A stretch of DNA of 64,000 nucleotides from Ipomoea triloba (taxonomy: Eukaryota > Streptophyta > Magnoliopsida > Solanales > Convolvulaceae): the NCBI RefSeq assembly GCF_003576645.1, contig NC_044930.1:12917907-12981906 (forward strand), written 5' to 3'. The notes under the pieces were generated by a model. That model was not told the DNA's origin. It did no database searches and was given only the letters and a program-made list of their open reading frames with translations. Within the stretch, counting starts at the first letter, position 1, and the number at the start of each line of letters is the position of its first letter. Made by a program: the position numbers and the translations under genes. Shown piece after piece: positions 33,779 through 45,400 of this stretch.

Positions 33779-34485
33779 TATCATGTATGCCTATTTTTTA
33801 CAAGCTAGCTAAAAAGAATGACATGACTATTCACATTTTTCAGGTCAATGAGCAATTGTGTGTTGAAGGTATTTGTCATTGGTCTTTAATGTGGATTACT
33901 CTTGACATGCTGGAAGGGAGTTTCTTCCTCTAACCTGAAAGGCAAAAGAGTATTGTTGATTTTGATATAATTTGCATTTGATGTTAATCTTATTTATTAT
34001 TGGTTTTTCAATAATGTCATGTTTATTGTATTTGTCATATTTAAAACTTGTAAACAAATTCTTATTGAGATATGTGTTTAATATCATATTATGTTTCTAT
34101 TGTTGCATATATATTTTTTTTAGTTCTTTAGTTTTTTTGGTAATGATTAGAATATTCATCTGACTTGAAGAAATAATTTAAATGAATTATTATTAACATT
34201 ATATTAAACTAGTAATTGGAGGCCTCAAGTTTGTTGTCACTTGATTTGTCAAACCCAACTAACTAGTCATTGTAATTGTGAATCTTCCCTTAGAGTAAAA
34301 ATGTCGTATGAGGAACAGGTTTCTCAATTGTTTATAATGGGAGGTTCAAAGAGATTTATAAAGGTTGTTGAAGCAAATGACATATCCAAGGTACATAGTT
34401 GCAAAGCATTAATGGTGATTTGAAGTTAACATTCTTTTTATCATAGATATGATGAAGTAAGTACAAAATTAAAGGAAATGTGGAG
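33641..34485. other. Type B 3' flank with an ATT microsatellite
   Basis: Nearly identical to 17,350-18,297. A (TTA)n tract of roughly 65 bp lies at 33,711-33,778; the paralogue at 17,480-17,540 has a shorter TTTA/ATT tract. No gene. Confidence 0.65.
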
Positions 34486-34965
34486 TCAAGTGTTCTTATC
34501 TTTTCCAGCGCAGCAGAGAACTTTAAACCATGGTATCCAAGCCGAAGTTGTCTTCTGGTAGAGCTTATAAGCTTCAACTCTGTAAGCTTGTTTAAGCATT
34601 CTCTTCTCTACGAGCACGGTGACATACGCCAAGCACAAGCTGTTTATGAGTGGACCAACAAAACTCCAAACATGACCCAAATGCCAGGCGAATATGGCCA
34701 GTCCCCACCACCATAACTGCTCGCCGAAATAGTTTGGATGGCGTGAGTACCGCCAAAGACCTATTTCCAGATTTGGCACCATAGGTTGGCTAAGCTCTTT
34801 CAACCTTTTATTTTTGCTAACAAAATTGTGAAGTTGTGTATCGGCATAATACGCGATTATAATGCCAGATAAACAGATTCCTATGGCAACAAAGTCCCAT
34901 GCATTCAATGGCATATTCTCTGAGTGGACAACATACAGGGGCATGCATATTCCCATTAAAAACAC
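34486..34965 (-). pseudogene. DUF1295 / steroid-reductase-like last exon, copy 2
   Basis: The minus strand is open for 160 codons: QVFLMGICMPLYVVHSENMP, WDFVAIGICLSGIIIAYYAD, RYSRHPNYFGEQLWWWGL, LAYVTVLVEKRMLKQAYRVE, QKTTSAWIPWFK, stop at 34,486. It matches the last exon of plant DUF1295 proteins (multi-pass ER membrane, steroid-reductase-like fold; substrate unknown). The exon starts at 34,965 after an intact acceptor ('gagtttgcag'). No upstream exon with the rest of the domain is found as far as copy 4, so I call it a 5'-truncated gene fragment. A distant first exon cannot be excluded. Confidence 0.75.
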
Positions 34966-35990
34966 CTGCAAACTCAAAATTATGCAAACACTACACTTCA
35001 GCAGCTGGAAACATAGAAGTTGATGATAAGCAAAGCCTAGCAGCCATCAGGAAGTGTAAACTCCTTCAAATTTTTCTCAACGTTACTAGTTGCAAGAAGG
35101 ATTTAACTAGTATCATCTTGCCATTGCAAAAAGCATCCATGAAGAATAAAGAATAAAAATTTGATGACTATCACTCTGCTTTTCATGTTTATGTACTGCC
35201 GGTGTTTTTTGCTTCAAGTTTCGCAGAATGGAAGTGATATCATCAACTTGTAGAGTGTGGATCATGCTGACCTTAAATACTAAATAGTTTAGCAAATTAA
35301 ATAGCAAGCACAGTAATGGGTAAATATGATTGTAATGTAAAGGGAAGGAGATAATACATCCCGGCTTCCTCATCCAATTATTTCTTTCTTGGATATAAAC
35401 AACTTAGTAATGCCTAGCTTTTTGTGTAATCAGGGTTTCCACCGTTGGACATAGTGACTAATTTCCTCGATGAATTGTAGCCATCTCTAATGGGTGGAAC
35501 AGCTAGCCTGGAGGTTTTACGGTTCTCCATACCCAAAGTCAAGGATCGAACCCTTAACATTTGGAACACCTCTAGTGAGATCTTATATATAAAAATGATC
35601 TATGTCAATTTTTTCTCTCCTCTGAACCAAAAGTGACAAGATCCCTCCATAGAACACCTATATTGTTCCTCCGTAAACAACCACTATTATTTGCAATCAA
35701 ACCTTATTAAAGAGGGAGGGAGGACGGATGTTGGTAGAAATTTGAGGGAGAATTGAAAAATGACCATAAGAACATCTTAACACAAACCTTGTTCAGCAAT
35801 ATGTTTTTTTCAATACTACTGACTCTATTGACATGCAATGTTTTTTTTTAATACTACTGACTCTATTGCAATGCAGTATATGTTCATTTTTGTAACTTGT
35901 AGCTCAATGATATCTTTGTATTTCAGTAGGTTGAAGAAGTATATATATATATGGTCAGATAATATATTGTAATAAAGTCAATAGTACTAA
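34966..35990. other. Truncated gene flank and SINE tails, no gene
   Basis: 35,220-35,400 matches 21,440-21,640. SINE family 1 tail pieces ('aatactactgactctatt') lie at about 35,810 and 35,852, and a longer piece lies at 35,905-35,990. No coding signal. Confidence 0.5.
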
Positions 35991-38179
35991 AAAAAAAAGG
36001 AAAATGAGAAAGTGTTATTTTATTAGAATTCAATGAATAAAAGTCTCATATTTCTCAAGTAAAATTATAAATGTATAAGATTTATACTCTGTAATAATGA
36101 TGATATAATTATAAATATATAATAAAATTTTTCCAAAAATAAATATATAATGCACTAGTATATATTTGTGTATTGAAACTACATGAAAAATGTTAAGGTG
36201 TTGACAGATACTTATTATGAATTTTATATTCGATACTATATATATAATTAGGATTAAATGAGAATTAAGTTTCTCATGAGAAGTGTGAACTAATTTGATT
36301 ACTGCATCTTGGATGATCAATAGGTAGAAAATAAGATCCAAAAAAAAAAATGAGGTCAGTTGAGAGCTGAGGGCTCTCAAGCTTTGAATTCTTGCGACTT
36401 ACCTCTCAAACTAAACGTAACATAGAATATAATTCAAAACTAATATTAAATACTCCAAAGGCATAAGTGAAATTAGACCGCTCCATTTACTACAAGAATG
36501 GTAACTACATAGAATAGGAATAAATATCATGGTAAAGGACTAATATCCTTACCTATAATTTTTTAACATCTCATTTATTTTTAAAATTGAGAAATTTAGT
36601 CAGTTAAAATTAAAATATTACATTTACTCTTACTTTTTATTTCACTTTTTATTCTTTGCTTATGTAGCAAAATACAATCAAATTTTACATATAAATAATT
36701 TGCGCCGTCAAGGGGTGTAAAAAGACCCACAAAGTCTATGGTTGCTACAATATAATTAGGACGTCTAAAAAATGTTTATAAGTATATCATTATTGTGGGG
36801 CGGGGGAAGACTTATGACGTGAGCTTTACTTCATAGACTAATATAAGAAGTTGATCCTCATGCTAGTAAATATGCAAGATAGCAGTGTTTTGGACCTTTG
36901 GCACACCTAATGGGGTATAAGAAGACTTAGAGATATAAGTCTTTTGATTTTGAATAGTTTAGAGAAGGACACTTGATATATACCCCATAGCGCGGTAAAA
37001 ATAGATTTAGAGATAAGTCTTCGTTGGCAAGACAAGATAGTTCACCCTAGAAAGTTTGGTTATAAGTAGTAAATTTTGAGAGCTCATGTAGTAATTTTTT
37101 ATTATATGTATGGAGAGAATAAAAAAATCTAGTGCATTTGTATAAGGAGATTGATAGAATTTCAAAGTCACATATGCATATGTAGAGAGTATATATAAGA
37201 AGTATATGTTTCGCCATTTGATAAAATACAAAGGTTATGTTTACTAAAATTTGCAGAATATTAATATATAACTCACTACATATGCATTTGTAGATCGAGT
37301 GTATATTATTTCACAAGTCATAGTGGACAATAGCTTTTACAGACTGAGGAAATATATGTATGGCTAATGTATAGTATGATTAGTATCACAAGCTAGCACT
37401 TTGGTTATGCACATATAGTAGGATACATACAATTCAATGATATTAGATATTTACTTCCAAATCAAAAAATAATCTTAACGAGCAAAACATTTAGTTATTT
37501 TCTTAGAATTCAAGGAATAAAAGTGTCGTATTTCTTAAGTAAAATTATAAAAATATAAGATTTATATTCTGTAATAATGATGATATAATTATAAATATAT
37601 AATAAAAAATTTCCAACAATAAATATATAATGCACTAGTATATATTGTATTTGTGTACGTCTTGAAACTGCATGAAAAATTTTAAGGTATTGATGGACAT
37701 TCATGACTTTTATATCTGATATTATATACAGAGTATATAATTACGATTAGATGAGAACTAAGCTTCTCGTGAGAATTGTGGACTAATTTGATTCATCTAT
37801 TTAAGATAATCAATAGCTAAAATATAAGAGGAAACAAAAATGAGATCAATTGTGAGGGCTCTCAAGTGTGGAGTTCTAGCGATTTACCTATCAAACTTAA
37901 CGTAATATAGAATATAATTCCAAAGTAATATTAAATACTACAAAGGAAATTTAAGTGGAATTAGACCGGTCCACTCCAAGAATGGTAAGTAGAGAGAATA
38001 GGAGTAAATATCACGCTAAAGGAATAATATCCTAGCCTATAGGTTTTTTAACATGTCATTCATTTTTTAGTTTTTTTTTTTTTGAGTACTACTGACTCTG
38101 TTACAATGTAGTATCTGTTCATAACTTCTAGTTAGTTAAAATTAAATGAGAAATCTAGTTAGTTAAAATTAAAGAAATA

Positions 38180-38438
38180 CTACCTCCGTCCCATTTTGGG
38201 TGTCTGATTCGTTTAACGAGGCTTGACTGAAGTTATTTTTAATCCAATTTTTCATAATATTAAATTTAACATTAATATATAAAATTTATATATTTAGAAA
38301 CTACATTAAAAGTACTATTAAACACAAAAAATTAAATTTAAAAATAATAAAAAATTACTAAAGAAAATAAGCAATAAGAAGGAGTTGGTTTGACTAGTGA
38401 ATAGTAAATATGACAGGTAAAACGGGACAGAGGGAGTA
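38180..38438. mobile_element. Stowaway-type MITE
   Basis: The ends 'ctacctccgtcccattttgg' and 'aacgggacagagggagta' are inverted and flanked by TA, the Tc1/mariner Stowaway pattern. It is absent from the upstream duplicate copy at about 36,600, so it postdates the duplication. Confidence 0.8.
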
Positions 38439-38531
38439 CTACATTTACTCAATTACTCTTACTTTTTACTCCACTTCAATTCTATCCCTGGCTTATGTAG
38501 CACAATATGATTCAAAGTTTAGATATAACTA

Positions 38532-38665
38532 ATTTGCACCGTCAAGGGGTGTAAGAAGTTTAATTTGCACCGTCAAGGGGTGTCAGAAGTTTGCACCGTC
38601 AAGGGGTGTAAGAAATTTAATTTGCACCGTCAAGGGGTGTCAGAAGTTTGCACCGTCATGGGGTG
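38532..38665. repeat. Minisatellite 'gcaccgtcaaggggtgt'
   Basis: Five copies start at 38,536, 38,567, 38,593, 38,624 and 38,650, with alternating spacing of 31 and 26 bp. The duplicate at about 36,702 has a single copy. Confidence 0.88.
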
Positions 38666-39332
38666 TAAGAAGACTCACAAAGTCTTTGGTTGCTACAATT
38701 AGGACGTCTAAAAAATATTTGTAAGTATATCATTATTGTGGGGAGGGGGAAGACTTATAACGTGAGCTTCACTTCATAGACTAAGAAGTTGATTCTCATG
38801 CTAGTAAATATACAAGATAGCAAAGTTTTAATTTGGACCTTTGGCACACCTAATGGGGGTATAAGAAGACTTAGAGATAGGTCTTTTGATTTTGAATAGT
38901 TTAGAGAAGGACACTTTTTATATACACCATAGCGTGGTAAAAATAGATTTAGAGACAAGTCTTCGATGGCAAGACAAGATAGTCCACATTATAATAGAAA
39001 GTTTGGTTACAAGTAGTAAATTTTGAAAGTTCATGTATTAATTTTTTATTATATGTATAACGAGAATAAAAAATCCTAGTGCATCTCTATAAGGAGATTG
39101 GTAGAATTTAAAACTCACATATGCATATGTTAGAGTATATATAAGAAGTATATGTTTCACCATATGTATATAGACAAGTCTGCCATGTTGATTGAGAAAA
39201 TAATAACGCTTTGAGCCTGTGTCCTTTACACCGATTTTGTGGGGTATTAGGAGACTTAGATACAAGTCTTTGATGACAACTAATTATAGAGAATTCACCA
39301 TAAGAATTGTGAAGCCTAACATAGGCTCCTTC

Positions 39333-39340
39333 TATATATA
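39333..39340 (+). promoter_or_regulatory. Putative TATA box of RLP copy 4
   Basis: 'tctatatatattgctccc' about 70 bp upstream of the ATG. The surrounding sequence is unrelated to the promoters of copies 1-3, so this gene may be regulated differently. Confidence 0.5.
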
Positions 39341-39406
39341 TTGCTCCCATAACCAAAACTCTAAGCACTTGCCAAAGATTATTATATTCACTACATTCAA
39401 CTCACC

Positions 39407-42400
39407 ATGAAACATAATACTTACAATAATATTATGCTGCTGTTCGTTTTTCTTCTATTCATTTGCAAATTTGAGTATTGTTACTCAAACAATAATGGTA
39501 GCTGCATTGAAGTGGAACGAGTTGCTCTTCTCAGGTTCAAGGAGAGCCTAATCGACAGATCAAATCGTCTCTCCTCATGGGCGGGTCTTGACTGTTGTGC
39601 ATGGGAAGGAGTTTCTTGTGGCTCTGTAATTGGTCATGTTTGGAAGCTTGACTTACATAACCCATACAATGATGATGATGATAAGTATAGCAAGAACTGC
39701 TTGCGAGGTGAGATAAGTGATTCTCTAATCAACTTGACATATTTGAATTACCTCGATTTAAGCTTGAACAATTTTGCTGAGATTCAAATTCCCAAATTCT
39801 TGGGATCTTTCAAAAACTTGAGGTATCTTAACCTCTCAGGCTCACGTTTTGTGGGAAAGATTCCCCCTCATCTTGGGAATCTTTCGAAGCTAGAGTATCT
39901 CCACCTTGGATGGTTACTTAATGCTCACTGGTATTCTGTAAATAATGATTTGGAGACAAATAACTTGGATTGGTTGGCCAGCCTTTCTTCCCTAAAAGTC
40001 CTTGACATGTCTTTCATTTCCATTCAACAACGAAGTGAAAATTTGTTTGGCACAATCAATAAACTTGTATCTCTCTCTTCTTTAAACTTGCATGAGTGTC
40101 AGCTTAAGATTACCAATCCTCCTTCACTTGTTAATTCCACTTCTCTCATCTCCCTGGATCTCGGTGAGAATACATGTGATGCCATGACCCTTCTATGGTT
40201 ATCTAATCTCACAAGACTTGAGAATCTCAATCTACCTTATAATGGCAATTCAGCTTACCACTTCAAATCTTCACTGTTAATTCCATTTTGTAAGCTCCTC
40301 AATATGGTTTCCATGGATCTCAGTTTTAATTCTTTTCGAGGTCTGATTCCCCATTGTCTCGGAAATTTGACTTCTATAACCTCTCTTAACTTAGAACACA
40401 ATAGGTTTGAAGGTTCAATTCCAAATAGCATAAGTCGTCTTTGTAGATTGCAAACTCTAGATTTATCTGGTAATGACCTAAGCGGGTCGTTGACGGATTC
40501 CTTAGGAGCTCCATCTGAGTGTCTTTCATATAGTTTGCAAATGTTATCCTTAGATGACAACCATTTTACTGGTCAACTACCAAACCAGTTATACATGTAT
40601 AAAAATTTAAAAAGCCTTTCTCTCAATTCAAATTCCCTCTCTGGTCCCATAGGAGATTCACTTGGAAATTTGTCAATGTTGTCTGTGCTATATATTTCTA
40701 ACAACAAGTTCAGTGGTAGCATTCCCACAAGCCTTGGACAACTTTCAAACCTCCACACTTTATATATATCCAATAATTCCTTCCAGGGCATTCTCTCTAA
40801 ATTACATTTTTCAGAACTTACCAACCTCAGAGAGTTAAAAATATCTAGAAATTCATTATTTCTTGATGTAAGCTCCAACTGGGTTCCTCCTTTTCAATTG
40901 GAATACATTTCAATGGATTCAATCAAAGTTGGCCCTCGCTTTCCACAATGGCTCCGTACCCAAATAAAAGTTCAATCCATAATAATGCCCAATGCAAGCA
41001 TCTCAGATGCTATCCCTGATTGGTTTGGAAATTTAACCTGGACTTGCAATAGAATTGATCTCTCTAATAATAATATTAGAGGAGAACTCCCCATGAGTGT
41101 TGCTGAAGGTTACATGAATGAATTGAGCAGCATATATCTTTCAGACAATCATTTGACTGGTGAAATTCCAAAGTGGTTGTGCAATTTAAAACATTTAGAG
41201 ATCCTTGATATTTCTTCAAATAAGTTGTCTGGAGAAATACCTTCGTGCTTTGGAAAACTACAAGTGTTGACCTATTTAGATTTGGGGAATAACCATTTAT
41301 TTGGTCACATTCCAGATTCATTAGGATCTCTAAGTTGCCTCCTCTCTCTGCATTTGCAGAACAACAAACTTGAAGGGGGAATCCCTTCAAGCTTGCAAAA
41401 TTTAGGAATCTTGATCACCTTGGATTTAAGTGAAAATGGATTAATGGATGTTATTCCTCCTTGGATCGGAGAAAACCTAGCAAGTCTGAGGTTTCTTAAT
41501 ATTCAGAAAAATAAATTTTTTGGAGATATTCCATTTCAATTGTGTTATCTGAAAGATCTTCAGTTGTTGAACTTGGCAAATAACAATATATCTGGGCCTA
41601 TCCCTTGGTGTTTCAACAACTTCACTGCCATGGTTAACTATGGTTATGGTAACTTTATATTCCTTGTTGATCCCTTTGGTAGAGTTTATGAGGAAAACAT
41701 TTATGAGGATATAAAAGGATTGGAATTGGAGTATACCAGAAACCTTGAATTTCTTAAATCCATTGACCTTTCAGGGAATCATATAACTGGAGAGATTCCA
41801 TTAGAAGTGATGAGTTTGCAAGCATTGAATAATCTAAATCTTTCTAGAAATAATCTGAGTGGGACTATCCCTCAGACAATTGGCAATCTGAGCAAAATTG
41901 AATCTCTTGATTTGTCAATGAATGCGTTCTCCGGTCCCATTCCTCAAAGCTTATCATCTTTGAATTTTTTGAGCTATCTGAATCTGTCATTTAACAAGTT
42001 AAATGGAAGAATACCAACGGGGCATCAACTCCAAACCCTCGATGATCTATCCATTTACATTGGGAACGAAGGGCTTTGTGGTGTCCCACTTTTGAAGAGT
42101 TGCCCTGGTGATGATAAACCGTCATTTGTTAAGCAGCCTATAGAAACTAAATTAACCAATGATGATCATGAGTTTTTGATGTGGTTCTACGCTGGTTTGG
42201 GACCTGGTTTCTTTGTTGGATTCATTGGAGTATTATGTACTCTATTGTTCAAGACATCTTGGCGCTATGCATATTTCAAATGTCTGGAGATCACTTTCAA
42301 CAAAGTGTTATGTGGCATTTCAATTAAACGGAACAGGTTAGTCTTCCATCAAATGCTATTTTTTGTCAATACGAATTCAATGATTACATTACGAATGAAA

Positions 42401-42495
42401 ATGCTATTTTATATGACGATATCATATTCAATGTCATGCTCTATTTATGTACCCACTCTTTTTTTTTTATATATAACATATTTTGCAGGCGTTGA
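39407..42495 (+). CDS. LRR receptor-like protein, copy 4 (intact, type A)
   Basis: The only uninterrupted receptor of the cluster. Signal peptide (1-25); LRRNT (about 32-72, GSCIEVERVALLRFKESL, LDCCAWEG); about 28 plant-type LRRs with many N-x-S/T sites; island about 735-765, then IKGLELEYTRN (about 768-778); last four LRRs; GLCGVPLLKSCPGDD cap; acidic TNDDHE; membrane helix 925-948 with GLGPGFFVG (GxxxG type); a short cytoplasmic tail and no kinase. Splicing GT at 42,337 to AG at 42,488 gives ...SIKRNRR and TGA at 42,493, 978 residues. If the intron is kept the frame stays open to 1,066 residues. EIX/Cf-type RLPs perceive extracellular ligands at the plasma membrane and signal through SOBIR1 and BAK1-like kinases, contacted via the GxxxG helix; the ligand here is unknown. 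The start is the first ATG after a TATA-bearing leader. Confidence 0.93.
42337..42488 (+). other. Last intron of copy 4 (retainable)
   Basis: AACAG|GTTAGT donor, T-rich tract and ATTTTGCAG acceptor. It is conserved in copy 1 at 6,894-7,039. In copy 4 the intron contains no in-frame stop. Confidence 0.75.
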
Positions 42496-43289
42496 TGGCA
42501 TTGAGGTTTCCTTTGTGATAAACGAACTTGTTGCTTATGTGTGTACTTCTGGCAATAATATATGTTGCAGTAGCAATATGATCGATGCTTTAGTATGTAT
42601 TTTGTAATAATTTGTTTGCCACACATTGGATTCTCAATCTGTTCTCAACAGATTTGTTGGTCGGTGTTTGTCTTAAATCATGTCATTTATAATTATAGTT
42701 GATTTGATATCATGATGTTGTGTTTATATCGAGATGTTTGATAAATGATGTATTAGTAAATTTTTCACAAATTTATTTGACTTTAAATTAGCAGTTTGAG
42801 GATTGGTGTTAAATAAAAATTAGAAGACTTCCTCGCCCAATGCCAGACCAGAGAGAAATGCTTCTAATCCGTTTTTCTTAAATTACTAGAAATGACCTTG
42901 ATAATTATTTATGTCGGCCACTGAGAGAGTGTGGTAGAATTTTGTAAAGAATGTTTATGGTTTATGTAGTTATGTAAAATTGGACTGGTCACTGCTGTTT
43001 GAAAGTAATTAATATATAACATAGGGTTTAAGGTGTAGTTTGGTGTTAAGCTAAGCTACTACATTCCTTTCTAGGTAGTAGACCTGGGTTTGATTCTAAA
43101 TAATCACCTCTATCCCCTATCATATTTACCAAAAATAATATGTAGCTTATTTTCCAATAATTATCAAATTTTAATGGTTTTGTGAATGAATTCCATAGAA
43201 TCATGTGAACAAAAGATGTCTTGGTTGTGAGTTTATCCCTTAACAATTTGATGAGTCCTGGATGTAGTTACAATCTAGTTATGATCTTA
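42496..43289. other. Type A 3' flank, no gene
   Basis: Matches 7,047-7,430 and 21,650-21,990, then continues into sequence unique to this copy. No coding signal. Confidence 0.65.
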
Positions 43290-43800
43290 TCCATGGTATT
43301 TCACTGCCTTGACCACCTTCTTCAGCTATGTCCTCCTCTTTGCATTTTGCCAATTGCGTGACTTTTTCAGAAAAGCCATTCATTATATTGGTATGAGTCC
43401 AGAAATCTTCAGGTACATTTGCATACATTTCTATGCATTAAATATTTATGTTTACACCCATCTGTGTGATTATAATGTTGCTAACATTGAATTTTGAAGT
43501 TCTTATGCATTTTTTGCTCATTCTTCTGGCTAGGGATATGCTCCAATCTGCTTAGGGCTTGAAGATTTCTACGTTCGCCGGTTGTATCTTCGGATTCAAG
43601 TATATATATCTTTTCTAATTTTATTTTGTTGGATGATTCATTGGATAAAAACAAAAGCTTTTCCATTTGATATGATTTTCCTCCCTGAAGCTTGCCAACA
43701 TGTTGAAATTCATTCATTCATTTATTCCATCAACTTATAGGACTGTTTTGGACGACCAATTTCAAGTCCTCATCATGCTTGGAGCGTGTGTCTAATTCTT
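43290..43800 (+). pseudogene. LCB2: LCB2 serine palmitoyltransferase fragment (first exons)
   Basis: Three decayed N-terminal exons of LCB2. Exon 1 reads FTALTTFFSYVLLFAFCQLR then DFFRK (43,298-43,380), the N-terminal membrane segment of the enzyme. Exon 2 reads GYAPICLGLEDFYVRRLYLR then IQ (43,537-43,602) with intact acceptor and donor. Exon 3 reads DCFGRPISSPHHAWS (43,741-43,785) and then degenerates. The true ATG region is mutated ('tccatggtatttc'). The later exons are missing here, but lie downstream of RLP copy 1 at 7.4-8.2 kb. Confidence 0.85.
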
Positions 43801-44244
43801 TGTAGTCATTGTTTCTGTAGTTTTATGACAACCAATTAAATGCATCTATGCAGGCCGATAATAAAAGTATAATAGCCAATTATGGACGAAATGTATGGAT
43901 ATGGTCTTGAAAACTAAAACATTTACCAAGAAAACGGTAACAATACTTAATAATTACCTATTGATGAATGAAATACGATTCAGCTTACTTCTCTTTCTAT
44001 TGTGACTTTTTATACTGGTCTATACAACACTGATCGGTTTGAGAGTTATTAAGTCTATACCCATAAATGGTGAGGAAGATGCTTTTGAAAATGTCGATAA
44101 TGAGATTTTTATAATAGTTTAATTACAATTAAACATTTGTCGTTGAATTTTTTGTAATTATAATTAATTAAGGTATAATATTATGAGAACAAAATAAATT
44201 ATTATTCTTATTTTTCTGTTTAATTATTATGGTAATTTTATAGT

Positions 44245-44277
<33 letters not shown>

Positions 44278-45000
44278 GTATATTTACCTTTATACTTAAG
44301 GTATAAAAGTATAATTGCATAATATTAGTATAATTACCTAATAATTATTATGGTAATTAAGAAATTAATTACACAAATATTAGTATAATTGTCTAATAAT
44401 TATTCTATTAATTAAGTTAATAATTACACATATATTAGTATAATTACAATTAAACATGGTTCGTTAAATTTATTTTTATAATAATTATTACAATTAATTA
44501 AGTTAATAATTACACATATATTAGTATAATTACAATTAAACATGGTTAGTTAAATTTATTTTTATAATAATTATTACAATTAATTCATTTAGATATAAAT
44601 GAGTAAAAAAGTAAATGCGATATGACGAAAATGTATATAAGTATAAAATTATAATTGCAAGATATTAGTATAATTACCTTTATGGTAATTAAGCTAAACA
44701 TGGGTAGTTGGATTTATTTTTATAATAATTTCAATTAAATTATTATTTTTTTCTTAGTAATAATATAATTACATAAATCATATTACATATTTATTCTTTA
44801 AAGATAATTGCAGACAAACGAATCATATATTATTCAATTAATTGAGTGATACTTTTGCACTAATCTTTTAATCGAATAAATGTACACTTTCAAATATTAT
44901 TTTTTATAATTTTATTATTTAAATATATAATAAAAATTTTTTATCCGTGCATCGTACGGGTAATTTACTAGTTTACTAGTCTATATCTATACTATATATA
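43801..45000. repeat. AT-rich repeat with Helitron-like 3' end
   Basis: 'attacacatatattagtata' blocks recur (about 44,410, 44,505). Near 44,944-44,975, 'ccgtgcatcgtacggg' forms a small hairpin followed by 'taatttactagt', resembling a Helitron 3' end. Directly after it, 'tctatatctatactatatat' resembles a Helitron 5' end. No Rep/helicase gene is present. A TA/CA microsatellite is at 44,247-44,280. Confidence 0.4.
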
Positions 45001-45400
45001 AAAACATTATATTCCTCCTCCAGAAATTTTCCGGCCCAAATGTAGGGGTATTTTAGTAATATAGTAATAATAATAATAATAATAATATTAAATATTAATA
45101 ATAGTTCCGAACTGGTAGAAAACCAGTGGGGTTTTTTGGCGCAACATTGTATATTTTTGCACTCTCTTATGGGTTCAGATATTCAAAATCTAATGTTGTA
45201 AGTATATATATTGCAAAAGTTGGTCAGATAATTAAGTTCTACTATTAGATATCTTTTCTACACCATTAACATGTAATATGCATTTTTATTATATAATACT
45301 TGACATTATATTTATTTTTTAAATTATTTCTTCTTTATTTTTCTATGTTTATTTTAATAATAATATAATTATCTGAGTTAATTACTTTTTTAATTTGGTC
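45001..45400. other. No gene seen
   Basis: AT-rich spacer with an AAT microsatellite near 45,065. No coding signal. Confidence 0.5.

Larger units (their letters stand above)
35991..39180. repeat. Long direct duplication upstream of RLP copy 4
   Basis: 35,991-37,240 and 37,490-39,180 are diverged direct copies in the same order: the 'gatttatactctgtaataatgatgat' block, then 'accgtcaaggggtgtaa', then 'cattattgtgggg', then 'ggcacacctaatgggg', then 'tagtaaattttgagag'-type blocks. Copy B has gained a Stowaway MITE and a minisatellite. No gene is visible; short minus-strand frames are not conserved between the two copies. Confidence 0.75.

Noticed and set aside
33588..33933. Frames encoding poly-Leu and poly-Tyr
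   Set aside because: They are the translated (TTA)n microsatellite in the copy 3 flank.
38532..38665. CRISPR-like array of direct repeats
   Set aside because: Repeats are separated only by a few bases of conserved sequence, not by unique spacers, and this is plant nuclear DNA; it is a minisatellite.
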